This document shows, in pieces, positions 1-11,539 of a stretch of 64,000 nucleotides of DNA; the stretch's first letter is position 1; every line of letters begins with the position of its first letter. Where the stretch lies: contig OZ022589.1 in the NCBI GenBank assembly GCA_963669155.1, positions 5,597,723 to 5,661,722 on the forward strand, read 5' to 3'. The position numbers were made by a program, and so were the translations under genes. The notes under the pieces were generated by a model, which worked only from the letters and a program-made list of their open reading frames with translations, was not told the origin of the DNA and searched no databases. This DNA is from Arbacia lixula (Eukaryota > Echinodermata > Echinoidea > Arbacioida > Arbaciidae).

Positions 1-1201
1 AATGATCCTCTATAAGATTAGTGCAAATTACTCTAATGCGTAATACCCCAGTATGGAATGGATAATTCATTAATCTATATGTTGGAAATAGCAACCAAGG
101 GGTTGGTGATCACTTCTTTTGCTAAATGCGATGTACCACACTTTGTTCATGTTCTAACATATTGGGAGTCAATTTCCAACAAGCCTAATAAAATTTGACA
201 ATCATAAGCTTTGTATTCAGACACTTGTTAACAACAAGAATTTTCATTTATAAACATCAGATTTGAACTTAAGCTGATGGGAATCAAAATCATTGAGGTT
301 TGTGATTTTAGCACCAGAAGGGGGTAACCAGTCGTTCGTAAAGTCGTTCGTAGCTTACGAACAGCTTGGAGATACACCTCCAGGCCCATTTTGTAATAAG
401 ACTTAACCCATCTGGCTCCAAACAGCACAAATACCTTGTTTGAGGCTGTAGCATTTCTACGGTGAAGTCTACAAACTCCATACACGAAGCATCAAAATGT
501 ACGAAAATGCTTCCCTATACAACATGAATCAATATTTGTGGATCGCTTTCTTGATAATGTGTATTTTCCTTGCTTACGTTTGAAACGCAGCGACCATAAC
601 ATTCATAATCGGATTTTTTTTCCTTTCCCCGTGGTTTTTACTAAATTTATATTTTTGACCAGCAAGAGGGCTGACACTCGTGATACCGAGAAAAATATTT
701 GGGATGTACAGTGTAATTTGTTTTGGCATATGAGATCAGAAAGGTGAAATAAGGTAAGGTAAGGTAATGTCTTCGAAACAAATTATTTATTCTGAATTAA
801 TTTGTAACCATGGTTACACTAGACAATATTTTACTCGTATGCAACTTTCCCTCAATTAAAGTCAACCTACCATATCAAGCCAATGTAGTGCAAGGCATTA
901 ACGGGAAGCTTAATGAAAAAAATGGAGGGGAAGAATAGGTTAAGGTAAATTTGTGCATTAAATAATAATATGTATCAAGGGCGATATTGGTTTACACAGT
1001 GAAACCACTTGAATAACAGGCCATTTGCCTTTCAAGGCCACATTTCTTGATTCAGTTGAAATTGAATTGAAACCTGTATCAAAGTAACCTGTACATAAAG
1101 ACAAACTGTTTATAAAGACCACATTTCCTGTCTCATTTGAGCGGCCTTTATACAAATTTTACTGCAGTTTAACCTCTCTATATGATTCAATGCCGCCGCA
1201 G
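1..1201. other. Upstream intron of the SVEP1-like gene
   Basis: Apart from the interrupted foldback element at 101-369 I see no sushi, VWA or other module exon; the gene enters the window inside an intron. Confidence 0.5.
101..369. mobile_element. Foldback element interrupted by a second repeat
   Basis: Ends match the two arms of the foldback at 36404-36580 (TGCTAAATGCGAT on the left, CCAGTCGTTCGTAAAG on the right). The centre (about 155-310) is instead a repeat whose inverted copy lies at about 30746-30836. Confidence 0.6.
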
Positions 1202-1453
1202 ATGAGCTTTCGCCAACCATCACATTCTGCCCGTCGCTGCCCATCACGGTTAATCGCACACAGACCTGGGGAGTGCAAGTCAACTTTCCATATCCCACAG
1301 CTGAAGACAACTTTGACACGGACATCCAGGTGACCTTTGACCCCACAGACCTCAGGTCACCGTATATCTTCACTTCTGATACCATCTGCACCGTCACGTT
1401 CACGGATGCTGCTAATAACACTGCGTCCTGCGCCTTCCAGGTTCTCATCAGCA
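1202..1453 (+). CDS. SVEP1-like: SVEP1-like exon: first HYR domain
   Basis: Acceptor CCGCAG at 1196-1201 and donor GTAAGT at 1454. The exon is phase 1 at both ends and encodes about 84 residues, opening DELSPTITFCPS and ending ANNTASCAFQVLIS. This matches the HYR (hyalin repeat) pattern: a P-x-I-x-x-CP start, a CTVTFTDAANNTASC core and an F-x-V end. The upstream pyrimidine tract is poor, so the acceptor is slightly uncertain. Confidence 0.8.
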
Positions 1454-2858
1454 GTAAGTTATAGAACGGGATAGTCTTGTTCTTATTGTTTGTGAACAAC
1501 GATCGAGTCTACGTTGATAGTGTTTGACGGGACATGCCATTTATGTATGTGCATTTGTCATTGTCTTGGTGGAATGGTTGTAAATACATGAGTGTATGTA
1601 TGTGAGTATTTACTGTTGGTGTAGATCTATATGTGTTTTTATATACTTGAATTGAATTAAAAGGTTTTATTAAAATGGAACATCGCAGTGGAAGGCTGAA
1701 GTAGGTTTGATGTACAAATTGTGACATGTATAGAAAGCAGAAAGCTTATTACTACATTGTAAACAAAAAAATACATAATATCCATGTTTAAATCACATAC
1801 ATGGACGACATATGATATGTTGTTTTGCAATAAGTCTGGTGATTTGTATTTTATGATTTGTTGGGTAATCAGTGATATGTGTTCTTATTTTTTTTTTCAG
1901 ATAACGTTAAGCCCGTCTTCACCGAGTGTCCTTCCGGTCAAACCATGTTTACCAGCAGCCTTCTTACCGATGTTCAGTGGACCCGACCCAGCTTCCTAGA
2001 GATGCCAGGCATCCAACTGACCATGTGGTGTAACACAGCGGCCAACCCATTGAGGCTACCGTGGGGCCAACATGACGTCACTTGTCACGTGACCGATCCG
2101 GAGAGCGGTCTCTCTACCGTCTGTCGAATGGAGTATTTCATCAAGCGTTAGTATTCGAAATTTTTCAACTATTCCAGAGCTCTACATCATGTATGTACAC
2201 ATGACTATTATGGAGTCTGAACCTTATGCAAAGTCTTATATCGACATTAGTACATTTATTGTACATTCTGAACCTTGTGTAGAACCTCATATCGACATTA
2301 GCTCATGTGTTGTAGATTCTGAACCTTATAGAGCCTTTATTATCGACATAAGTGCATATATTATAGATTATGAACCTTATGCAGAGCCTTATGTACACGT
2401 CAGCAATGTGTGAACATTGTAGATTCTGAATTTTATGCAGAACATTTAATCTCGTGAGCAGCGTAGATTTTCTGAAACCTATACAGATCCTCTACATTTT
2501 ACAATACCGGCGTGTCACATGAGTATTTCGGATTTTCTTAAAACTTATACAAAATGAACTTCATATGCACGTGAGTTTTCTGGATTTAAGACCCCATTTA
2601 CACGTTAGTATTTTATCTATCGATTTTCTAGTCCTGATACTGATCGACTGGCTCTGATCCTTCCATATATATGTGAAAGGATAGGTTGCGATGGCGCTGA
2701 TTTCTATGTATATATGTATATATATATACCTACGTTGCTCGCACCGCCCACTTTGTGTAAGCTTATCATCCCGATAACATGTTTGTGACTGATATGTCGT
2801 CTGCACTCTAATCTAAGGTCAGAGTCATAAGTACAGAAGGGACAGTGTAATATATGTA

Positions 2859-2897
<39 letters not shown>

Positions 2898-3355
2898 GCG
2901 AGAGTTCTCAACTTTGACATGATAAGCGGATGCTCCAGAGTATATAAATGAAGAAAGAGAGTCTAGAAGCTGGGACGTAGCTGGACCTTCCAAGTTTATT
3001 TAAGAGCTTTCGGCTGTTAGGCCTTCTTCAGTTAAGTTTCTGAAGTATAAATATGATCAAATCCACTATATAAGCAAACATAGCAAAACATAGCAAAACT
3101 TAGGTATGAGAAATGCTTCAGAATAAATGTTTTAAAGTGTTTTACCTTGCCTGGCGGCGGTTGTCTGTGCTGTAGTGTATATGCTAATGTTTATACTTCA
3201 GAAACTTGACTGAAGAAGGCCTAACAGCAGAAAGCTCTTAAATAAACTTGGAAGGTCCAGCTATGTCCCAGCTCCTAGACTCTCTTTCTTCATTTACATA
3301 CTTTGGAGCAACCGCTTATCATGTCAAAGTTAAGAACTCTCGCACTCTTATATAA

Positions 3356-3413
<58 letters not shown>

Positions 3414-6400
3414 ATATTACATATATTACATATATTACACTGTCCCTTCTATACTTTGACCTTAGTTTAGAGTGCAGACGACATATCAGTAACAAACATG
3501 TTATCGGGATGATAAGCTTACACAAAGTGGGCGGTGCGAGCAACGTAGGTATAAAGCACAGCAGTAATTACCCACTGTATACGCGTCAGTGCCGGGCAAT
3601 ATCCGGTCAAGAACAACAATATTTTTGCTAGACTTATATAGTTAAAAACTAGGAACTTGCAGAATGACTTTCCCGATGACAATGTTTATCATTGAACAAT
3701 TTTGTGCACCATCTCTTAAACATTTCATTCTCATTTCCCCCAGAATAAATCAATAAGTAATTTCTTGGGTACAACCTGTACGCTGTCATTGACCACATGA
3801 ACAGATATAGCTATGACCATTATCTTTATTTTTCAGCGACCCCATGCCGGCCTCTGAATGTTCCAGACCATGGGGCCCTATCCTGTGACACCTTCGCCCA
3901 TTCTCGCTATTGCAGCGTGCTCTGTGAAGACGGGTATGACGTGCCCCGCATCGGGCGAGGCGCATCCAGTCCTGTGTATGTATGTGCCAACTCTGGCTTG
4001 TGGTATCCTGATCAGGACACACCAGACTGCTCAGGTGATTATCTCACTCTTTGCTGTATCAAATACAGCTACGCTGGTTGTTATCTATATCAATAGTTTA
4101 TTAAAAGAAGGAAGAGAAAATGAGACCTTGTGTACTGAATAAATTAATACTACCTTATTACATTAGCCAAGCTGTATACCACAAAGAGTAGGCCTACATA
4201 ATGCATATCATATACAAATGGTGCTGAAATGTAATATTGTCACGTAAAGAGTGTCCCAATTTCTAGATGTCATTGATTAATCCAACATTCAGGTCTATTG
4301 ACACATTTGGTATGACCTAGCTGCTAATCCTGCTAATTTTGTGAAAATCAGGAGTTTATTATTTTGTAATACAAATGGGGGTCTAAAGTGTATACATTGA
4401 TAAAGTTAAATAAACACATCTCGCTACAGACGAGATGATCCGATCAGTTGTACGAATATGCGACTAACTGTTAAGCTGGATCCAGTCACTATGTACTGTC
4501 GTGAGCTTGTTGTAGCGATTTATATTTACAGTCTTTTGTTTTTCTATGCACGTTGCGTCATATGACGGAGGGTATATTGTGAGACTTTTTTTTCTTCCTT
4601 CTCATCATCTAGAAATAAAGAGAGCAAGGCGGCACAACCTTGCCTTTAAGATCATGTATTACAAGAACCCATGCCAGGAGGGTGACGAAGACGATGATGT
4701 GGACAGTCGACAGGAGATCGCTCACCGATTCATGCAGGTTCTCGCTCAGAGCAGCTTTGCAGACATCTGCAGCTCGAACCACCAGTGTACAGTGGCTAAC
4801 ACGAAGGTCATGTGCGGTGGTGGTGGTGGTGGTGATGGTGATGAGGGCGGGTCATCGCGTAAACGAAGATCGCCCAATCTAGATAATGATCTGGCGCCCA
4901 ATGCACGACTAGCTGGGGCAGATGATACACAATCATTCATTGTTCTTTCTGCTGTAAGTTATCACTTGGGTGTTTGTTCGGAGAGTCTATATGTTTTGGC
5001 AACCTTTGGGAACATTTTTAGCTGACCTGGTTTTGTGGTTCATTTTTATAAAACGTATTTTATAGATTACTGCCGATCATCACGAAAGAAACAACATTTA
5101 ATAAATGAATATTACAATTTGTATGGTGATAGGTTGTTGGTCTTAAAAGGCGAAAATCAATTACATGTGTTACTTTCCTGTTTTATTGACAATAACTTTT
5201 TTCCACTTTAATATGCTGTATGATGTAGCAAAGACTCATCTCTTAACAACATATTTCAAAAAGGGTAATACAATGCATTTAGTACATTAACAATATTCCG
5301 ATTTGATTAGTATTAAGAAAGAAAATCAGGCAATGGGCAAAGAAAGAGGGAAAAAGAGAAAATATCAAATCTAAACAGAAAGACGGACAATATTACAATA
5401 TTTAGTTGCTTTACTTCTAATTTTCATAAGACGCTACGGATATCACCTACTAATGAGGCAACCGTCAGTGACGGTCAGGGTGCTTCTCTTCCCGTCTTCA
5501 ACGCCTTGGCCAACCATATCCATCAGCATGCAGCCAGGATCCTCCCCGGTAGCTCTGGCTTGAGAGAGGGGGAGACCAGGGCAGAGGAGGGACACCATGA
5601 GGCATCCACCCAGACACTTGCAGATGACGAGGGTGCGCCGCTAGCTCTCCCTCCATCCTGGCTCTCCCTTGGCGAGATCATCTCCGAGTGTGACCCGGGA
5701 TTCATCTTTGATAAAAGCATTGACGCTTGCAGTAAGTTGTCCTAAAGTTATGAGTGAAAGTCTTGTAATTGACATAGTTATGATCGTTGCCATGCTGAAA
5801 TTAGTTCTCAGACAATAGTCCAAAAGGAGAACAGCGTCAAGAAGAATGAATAAAGAAGTCCCATTTAAACTTGCCAAACTATGATGTATGAGGTTAAAAC
5901 AGCAATGGTGTTTGATTACATTTCCCGTGCTGTCACGACCAGACGTTTCAGTTGTGTTGTAATACGGATCATGAAAGCAAACATTTAGCAAAGTAATGTT
6001 GTACATATGATACCTGGTTGAATCATTGTCTCTCCTGTGAAATAAAGATCTTCAAGTTGATACTAAATGAACGCAAAATCAATTATTTAGGTATACATAT
6101 ATACACATATGTATAAGAACTATTTTGCTATTCCGTTTTAATGATGATTTGCCCATGCATTCTTTATCATAATCAACACAGTTGCCTGCCCGACAGGCCA
6201 TTACTTTCACATTGACTTACCGGATTGCTTGCCATGTGCGCAAGGGTTCTATCAGGACGAGTCGGCACAACACGGGTGTAAACCTTGTCCAAATGGCACA
6301 TCGACGGCTGAGACGGGGTCACGTTACATTACGCAATGCAAAGGTAACAGGCGAGTTACGGGGTCTCTTTGCAGAAACATAACAATATCATGCATATCTT

Positions 6401-8056
6401 ATAAAGGGCTGTAAAACATTCTTTACATCTCAACATTTGTCTCTGATTTTGGAACATTATAATCGATATATTTACTCTTTAGATATCTAAGTCCTGCTTT
6501 CATGTTCTCATCCTTCATGGTTTCCTAAAACACCAATAAATTAACCACTAGTAGTATGCATTATTGATGCAGTTTTTAAGATTTAAATATCGGGATATTG
6601 TCTTTGGAGCTATTTATCAGTAGAATCCTGTCTTGTGATTTTCATGTTTATAGCACCATTTTACAGGCAATGCAATAGAACATATTACATTACAACACTA
6701 ATGGAAATGGCTTTAATTTATGATGATTCAATTTAATTGCTTCTTCATACAGTGCCTTGTATGAGAGGGTCGCGGTCAGCCACTGGGTTTGCGCCATGCG
6801 TGGTGTGCGACAAGGGTTCGTACCAGCCGCAGGACGGACAGTCTTCCTGCCGTCTTTGCCCGCCTGGGACTACTACACCTGGTCATGGAGCTACGGCCGC
6901 TGAACTCTGCCGAGGTAATTAAGGCTCAACCCTTGGATTACAGGGCCTAGTGTTGTGACAGTGGAATTGGGATCACATATCTATAATCAGAATATAATTT
7001 CATTCGCCGTCAAGGCATTTCATCACTAGACAAACACACAAACTCAATCTAATAATAGTATGTCTAGCTGAAAATCGGTAATATGAGCGTATATGCCTGT
7101 TAGAAAAATCTTAAATCGATCAAAAGAAATTCAAGATTCAAAACGTTAATAAAAAACCCACTAAACAGAAAATGTAATATTGTGATGCTATGAATCGATT
7201 GATATATACGTGGAGACAATTTGATTTGTTGGTCCCATTGACAAACACAAACTATAGTACTACGTTCTACATGTAATTCAAATATTTTGAGTTTCCTTTC
7301 AACAAAGTTGTGTTTCGAGATACAATAATAATGATAATTCACGATTATTATACAGCGCATAACGTATAGTGATTAAACATGTCCCTATGCGCTCTAGAGA
7401 AAGAAGTACAATATACTAATTTATTAAATCATCGTTCATTTTGTTGTCGTTCTTACGAGTATCATAATGTGTCATTAGCTCCATTCAAGTGATTGTCTCA
7501 GAAGGTGAATATAATGTATTATTTGCTGTATGTTTTGGGTTGGTCTAGCCATAGCAGCGGTAAAACCAGCTTAAAGGAAATATACTGTACTGGGAAGACA
7601 AAAAGCCTTCAAACAGGTGATCGTGCATTTTCTTACCAATGGTCTTGGTGATTAGATCACAGATCCTCATATTATTCGGGCCGAACATTTTGAGAATTTG
7701 TGATTTAATCACTCATTTCTACAAATGTGAATCATTTGGAAGCAAATAACTTTCAGCAAGTTTCTAAAGTGGACAAGACATGAATTTAAGACCATTGATT
7801 ACATGATTACTCGCTATCACCCTTTTGAAGATTTTTTTTCTTCCTAGTACAGTATATTCCCTTATTTGTAATCTTATTTTCAGAACCATGCCCAGCTGGC
7901 CAGTACTCCATCAGTGGCTTTCGTCCCTGCCTGCTCTGCCCTGTTGGCACTTATCAGCCGCACCCCGGGCGCCAGGCCTGCCGGCAATGTGGCGGCGAAA
8001 CAACCACGAGCATACCAGGGGCTGCATCCATAGGCTACTGTCAAATCCTGAAGTAA
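1202..8056 (+). CDS. SVEP1-like: SVEP1-like extracellular multidomain protein, 3' part of gene (8 exons seen)
   Basis: Eight exons join in frame: 1202-1453, 1901-2146, 3837-4034, 4613-4953, 5431-5731, 6182-6343, 6753-6914, 7884-8056 (about 611 aa). All introns are phase 1 except the one after the fourth exon, which is phase 0 on both sides. Domain order is HYR, HYR, sushi/CCP, a roughly 215-residue linker, then three ephrin-receptor-like (GCC2/GCC3) cysteine modules. From family knowledge this is the order in the middle of vertebrate SVEP1, a large secreted adhesion protein that binds integrin and TIE-type receptors and acts in lymphatic and vascular development. The 5' part (signal peptide, VWA, first sushi domains) must lie before the window. 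Vertebrate SVEP1 continues with EGF, pentraxin and many sushi domains, but here an in-frame TAA follows the third module and no EGF exon is visible downstream. It is either a short paralogue or an ortholog with a missed splice. The linker carries a basic RKRR site. Confidence 0.8.
1901..2146 (+). CDS. SVEP1-like: SVEP1-like exon: second HYR domain
   Basis: A strong acceptor (T-run then CAG at 1898-1900) and donor GTTAGT at 2147 bound a phase 1-1 exon. The translation NVKPVFTECPSG to HDVTCHVTDPESGLSTVCRM is a second HYR module directly following the first, as in SVEP1. Confidence 0.82.
2200..2480 (+). repeat. 51-bp tandem repeat downstream of second HYR exon
   Basis: The unit around CTGAACCTTATG recurs at 2218, 2270, 2321 and 2372, with weaker units after. 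The 51-bp period keeps a frame open (EPYAKSYIDIS type), but nothing suggests it is translated. Confidence 0.75.
2727..3552. repeat. Large inverted repeat (arms of about 330 bp, loop of about 130 bp)
   Basis: 2727-3055 and 3187-3552 are near complements, from CCTACGTTGCTCGCACC at the left end to its complement at the right end. Each arm carries a TA microsatellite. Confidence 0.8.
3837..4034 (+). CDS. SVEP1-like: SVEP1-like exon: sushi/CCP domain
   Basis: Acceptor TTTTTCAG ends at 3836 and donor GTGATT starts at 4035, phase 1-1. The translation begins TPCRPLNVPDHGALSC, has CSVLCEDGYDV in the middle and ends WYPDQDTPDCS. That gives the sushi cysteines, the glycine-tyrosine core and the late tryptophan. 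A single sushi after two HYR domains is the SVEP1 order. Confidence 0.82.
4613..4953 (+). CDS. SVEP1-like: SVEP1-like exon: linker with acidic stretch, poly-Gly and basic RKRR site
   Basis: Acceptor ATCTAG at 4607-4612 and donor GTAAGT at 4954; it enters in phase 1 and leaves in phase 0. About 114 residues, beginning IKRARRHNLAFKIMYYKNPC. It includes an acidic run (GDEDDDVDS), a glycine run encoded by GGT repeats at 4817-4834, and RKRR followed by Ser at 4858-4872, which fits a furin-type cleavage consensus. I recognise no domain; its position matches the unannotated spacer of SVEP1 between sushi and ephrin-like modules. Confidence 0.7.
5431..5731 (+). CDS. SVEP1-like: SVEP1-like exon: linker end and start of ephrin-like region
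   Basis: Acceptor at 5429-5430 (TTTTCATAAG) in phase 0, which pairs exactly with the phase-0 donor at 4954; donor GTAAGT at 5732 in phase 1. The joined reading SFIVLSA-TLRISPTNEATV looks like a continuous beta strand. The exon ends ISECDPGFIFDKSIDACS, the usual lead-in to a GCC2/GCC3 module. Confidence 0.65.
6182..6343 (+). CDS. SVEP1-like: SVEP1-like exon: ephrin-receptor-like module 1
   Basis: Phase 1-1 exon between acceptor ACACAG (ending 6181) and donor GTAACA at 6344. The translation ACPTGHYFHIDLPDCLPC, then GFYQDESAQHGCKPCPNG, ending QCKG is a classic C-x2-G-x-Y ... C-x2-C module of the GCC2/GCC3 family. Confidence 0.82.
6753..6914 (+). CDS. SVEP1-like: SVEP1-like exon: ephrin-receptor-like module 2
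   Basis: Same length (162 bp) and phase (1-1) as the previous module exon. Acceptor CATACAG ends at 6752; donor GTAATT at 6915. Encodes PCMRGSRSATGFAPCVVC, then GSYQPQDGQSSCRLCPPGTT and a final CRG. The equal exon sizes indicate exon duplication within the family. Confidence 0.82.
7571..7864. mobile_element. MITE family A, foldback, 20 bp upstream of the last SVEP1-like exon
   Basis: Terminal inverted repeats read AAATATACTGTACTGG at the left and CAGTATATTCC at the right. Further copies at 21098-21468 (full) and 27609-27800 (left part). Confidence 0.75.
7884..8056 (+). CDS. SVEP1-like: SVEP1-like terminal exon: ephrin-receptor-like module 3 and stop
   Basis: Acceptor ATTTTCAG ends at 7883. 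Encodes PCPAGQYSISGFRPCLLCPV, GTYQPHPGRQACRQCGG and ends GYCQILK followed by TAA at 8054-8056. A potential donor, GTAAAA at 8053, would leave phase 2, unlike every other module exon. I therefore favour a true terminal exon, with moderate confidence. A foldback element ends about 20 bp upstream of the exon. Confidence 0.7.
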
Positions 8057-8070
8057 AAACATCTTCCAGT

Positions 8071-8227
8071 GCCCAGTAACATAAAGGTTTGCGATCAATT
8101 GCAAATTCGAAAGACGAATTTTGATAGTTTACTGGTCAGTCTTTTGAACAAAAAGCGCATGCAACAATGGTGTTGATTGGCCATTGCCATTTTGCGATTG
8201 ATTGCAAACCTGTATGTTACGGGGCCC
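8071..8227. mobile_element. MITE family B
   Basis: Inverted ends CCAGTAACATAAAGGTTTGC and GCAAACCTGTATGTTACGGG. A second copy is at 28443-28592 in a POLR1B intron. This copy begins 15 bp after the SVEP1-like stop codon. Confidence 0.7.
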
Positions 8228-11200
8228 AGATCTTTGTCCCCAATTTGATTCAGAGCCATCGCTTTGTATTAGTCTAAACGACAATAGCCGATCTGTAACA
8301 CGCCTGGCCCTGACTATCCAGGTTGTTTGGCGCTAAAGTCTAACTATTCAATTCGATGGATTTACATTACCGTGCGCCAACTATCTGTTGCAGTGAACAG
8401 GCCAATTTCCAACCACGGAGTCGACATCACAACTGACCTGCAGGCCTATACATGTACACAGATCAGTGCCTAGCATCAAAATACACCACTGACATAGTAC
8501 ATGGATTTTAAAAAACGGCGGAGGAAGAATTAAACGAAAACGGTGTGAATGTCGCAAGGAAATATGCGGAATATATTGTTTACTCTAATTTGATGTACAG
8601 GTAGAAAAGCTGAACACAGTACAAAGTACCGAAGTGTGACATCGTAATGAACATGTTGTCATGACAACTGATTCTAATATACATGGGTGGAGCAAGCAGC
8701 GGTGATCACAGCGGGCACTCTTTAAGAGTGCTCACTAAGAGTGCCCGACGCTAGCCCGCTAGACAATATCGGACAAGTAAATCTCTTTCTTGAGGAATGC
8801 TGTTTAGAGCCAGAGATCTGCATTAACAATGAGTATGACGACACCACTTTGGTGCTCCAAGCAGCACGGCCTTATTAGTTAGATGTTGAACATTTCTGCT
8901 GCAACCGATAGGTGGCGCACCGTATTATAAATCCACCGCTCCTGCTGCGGTAGACTTCTAATTTTCGATTTCTTCTCCAGCTCCAAAGACAGAGTAGAAT
9001 GAAACAGTGACTCGGATTAAAATGTTATATTTTTCAGTGTTTCTTTCGTGTGGCTCAGAAATGTCAAACGGAATGAAAGCGAGGCTATAGCAGGCAAAAA
9101 GTAACTACAAGTCTGCAGCTGCTTTTCAAGCATCGGAGCTGAAAGTGTCACAATTTAAAATGTGTTATCCGCTATTGTCAACCAAGTCAATCTTCATACT
9201 TGTATGCGACCATAAGTTGTTTGTGGCCCAAAGTTCAACACTATTGATTTCAAATGGCGCCCCCTTTTTAACGATATTTGTTATTAATAGTTTTACAGAG
9301 TGACCAGACAAGTCTCTCACTCGATAGTTTGAGTATAGGGTCGATTTTGACTAACCATTTGTGTGCCAGATAAACTGCTGTCATATGTGATTTTTGTGTT
9401 TTACTTGAGAAACAAAAAGGCACATGTGGCAACACAAGAGTTAAAGATGGTAGAAAAGGGCACATCCATTGCATTCAACTAATAAGCGAACTCAAATTGG
9501 ATAGAAAGGTCATACTGTACACACGGAATTAAATATACATTCTGGTCAGGTTCATTTAAAGATATTCGACATCATTTTTTTACTGTTTATCCAGAGCAGA
9601 TGAGACTCAGGCTTGCACTATGAGGAAGGATGGGAAGATGGAATTTGAATGAATATCTATGATATCCTAAACGCCATGAGGTGTCTGGGTGCCTGTATAC
9701 TCTTGACTTTGGGTTAATTCTGAAAAATGTTGTTTTCATGTGGAAATCAATGTGTAAATAGTGTACTTACGTGACCATGCATGTATATATTATGAAGTGC
9801 CATGTTCATGTGAAATGATTGAAAAGTTTGCGATTGCTGAAAATTATGGGAAAAGGAAAAACTTATTATTTCCACGACATTTATTTGCTTCTATTTACCG
9901 CGGAGGCAAACCTAGCCTATGGAACACCTTACCACTTGGAAAATATTGCACACAGCCGCGGCATCCCATGATGTTTTGCTTCAACACGAAAATGGCACTG
10001 TATGGTGTGACAAAACATACGACATAAGGCAAGAGGAAATTAGAATACATTACTCTTTTCAGGAATAATGGCTTATAACCAAATAAGGCTTGACAATGCA
10101 GTGAATGTGATTATCAATCAGGTGATTAGGAAATTAACCCTTTTATGTGTGATTAGTGTCAGTTTCAAATAAAGTGTACATGAATCGATTCCAATTATAT
10201 CAATTCTGCAACAAAAAAAAGTAACGTGTATTAATTATAAATATACCCCCCCCCCACACACACACACACACACGAAGTGTAATCTATGCGTTTGGTTCGT
10301 GCAAAGAAAGTAGTTTCAATTCTATTTTACTTTATGCGATGTCATTATCATGATGCTCACATTATTTGTATATTACGTCGTGTTGGAAAATGGGAAAATA
10401 CCACATTCCTTTTCATGTTTTATTTACAGGGTGTTTAAATTAGGGCTAAAGTCACTGGAACTAGTCTACGGGGTCAAAAATTAATAGGAACTACCAAGCA
10501 TGACAAGGGAATCAACGCCAATGACTCATTTTATACATGTTATATACTGTTCATTCTACATGCTGGGGTCGAACTTGATTATAATGTGTTGTATTAACCC
10601 ATTGTGTGCCAATATGTTATTTCTTGCAAAAATAATACATACAACTCCCATAGAGCAACAGCTTGCCTTGAACTCAATGGTTTCAAACATATTTTACCAT
10701 AACATCATAATCTTACTGCGATCATCAAGTTTTTGTCTATGAATTGTCTTGTTAAAGAAGTTTGGTCCCTCACAGGGTAATGATTAAACACCGCCCTGTG
10801 ACAGTAATATAATGTTAGTTACAAAAATACCATGAAAGGCAACCCTTTTTGTGCCAGATACAGTGTTCCATCATGGGATTTGTGTTTATTTCATATATGT
10901 TTTAAAAAGCTAATGTAGTAAAGAAATAGGTGATATGGGTTTGTCAGCACAAGATACATTTACACTTGATCTGTTGATGTTCGAGGGCACAGTTCTCGAA
11001 TTGTGTATGACTGTTTTTGGTGCAAATCTGTCACCGTATTGTTATATAAGTACAGTGTGTGTTAATATGACATTCAGTTCAATGACGATATGTATTATAT
11101 GCATGTATTATATTGTGAATCCTCTTAACACATTTACTTGATGCTTCGTATTGGAATGATGCATGTGTCTGTGTGTGTACGTGCATGTTGTGGGTATGCT

Positions 11201-11484
11201 GTTATGGTTGTTTCAAAGGGCACATTGGGAGAACATAGTTCGTCATTTCGCCACCCTGACGTAAACGGATTGAAATAATGAAAGATATGGTTGTTTCTAA
11301 AGTCTGGTCTTCTTTTACTTCTTCTTGTTCTCCCTTTTTAAACGGGGTATGGGGTTTGGGAGGAATGAGTGGCTGCTAGATAGATTGAAACAAAACTGCC
11401 TAATTAGATGCAATTTGCCAAAATCTACCAACATCTCTCATTCACAACTGTTATGGTAATTCCTGATATATATATATATATATG

Positions 11485-11539
<55 letters not shown>

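Noticed and set aside
2189..2413. 74-codon frame with repeated EPY motifs
   Set aside because: Follows from a 51-bp (17-codon) tandem repeat in an intron; no splice signals place it in the SVEP1-like mRNA.
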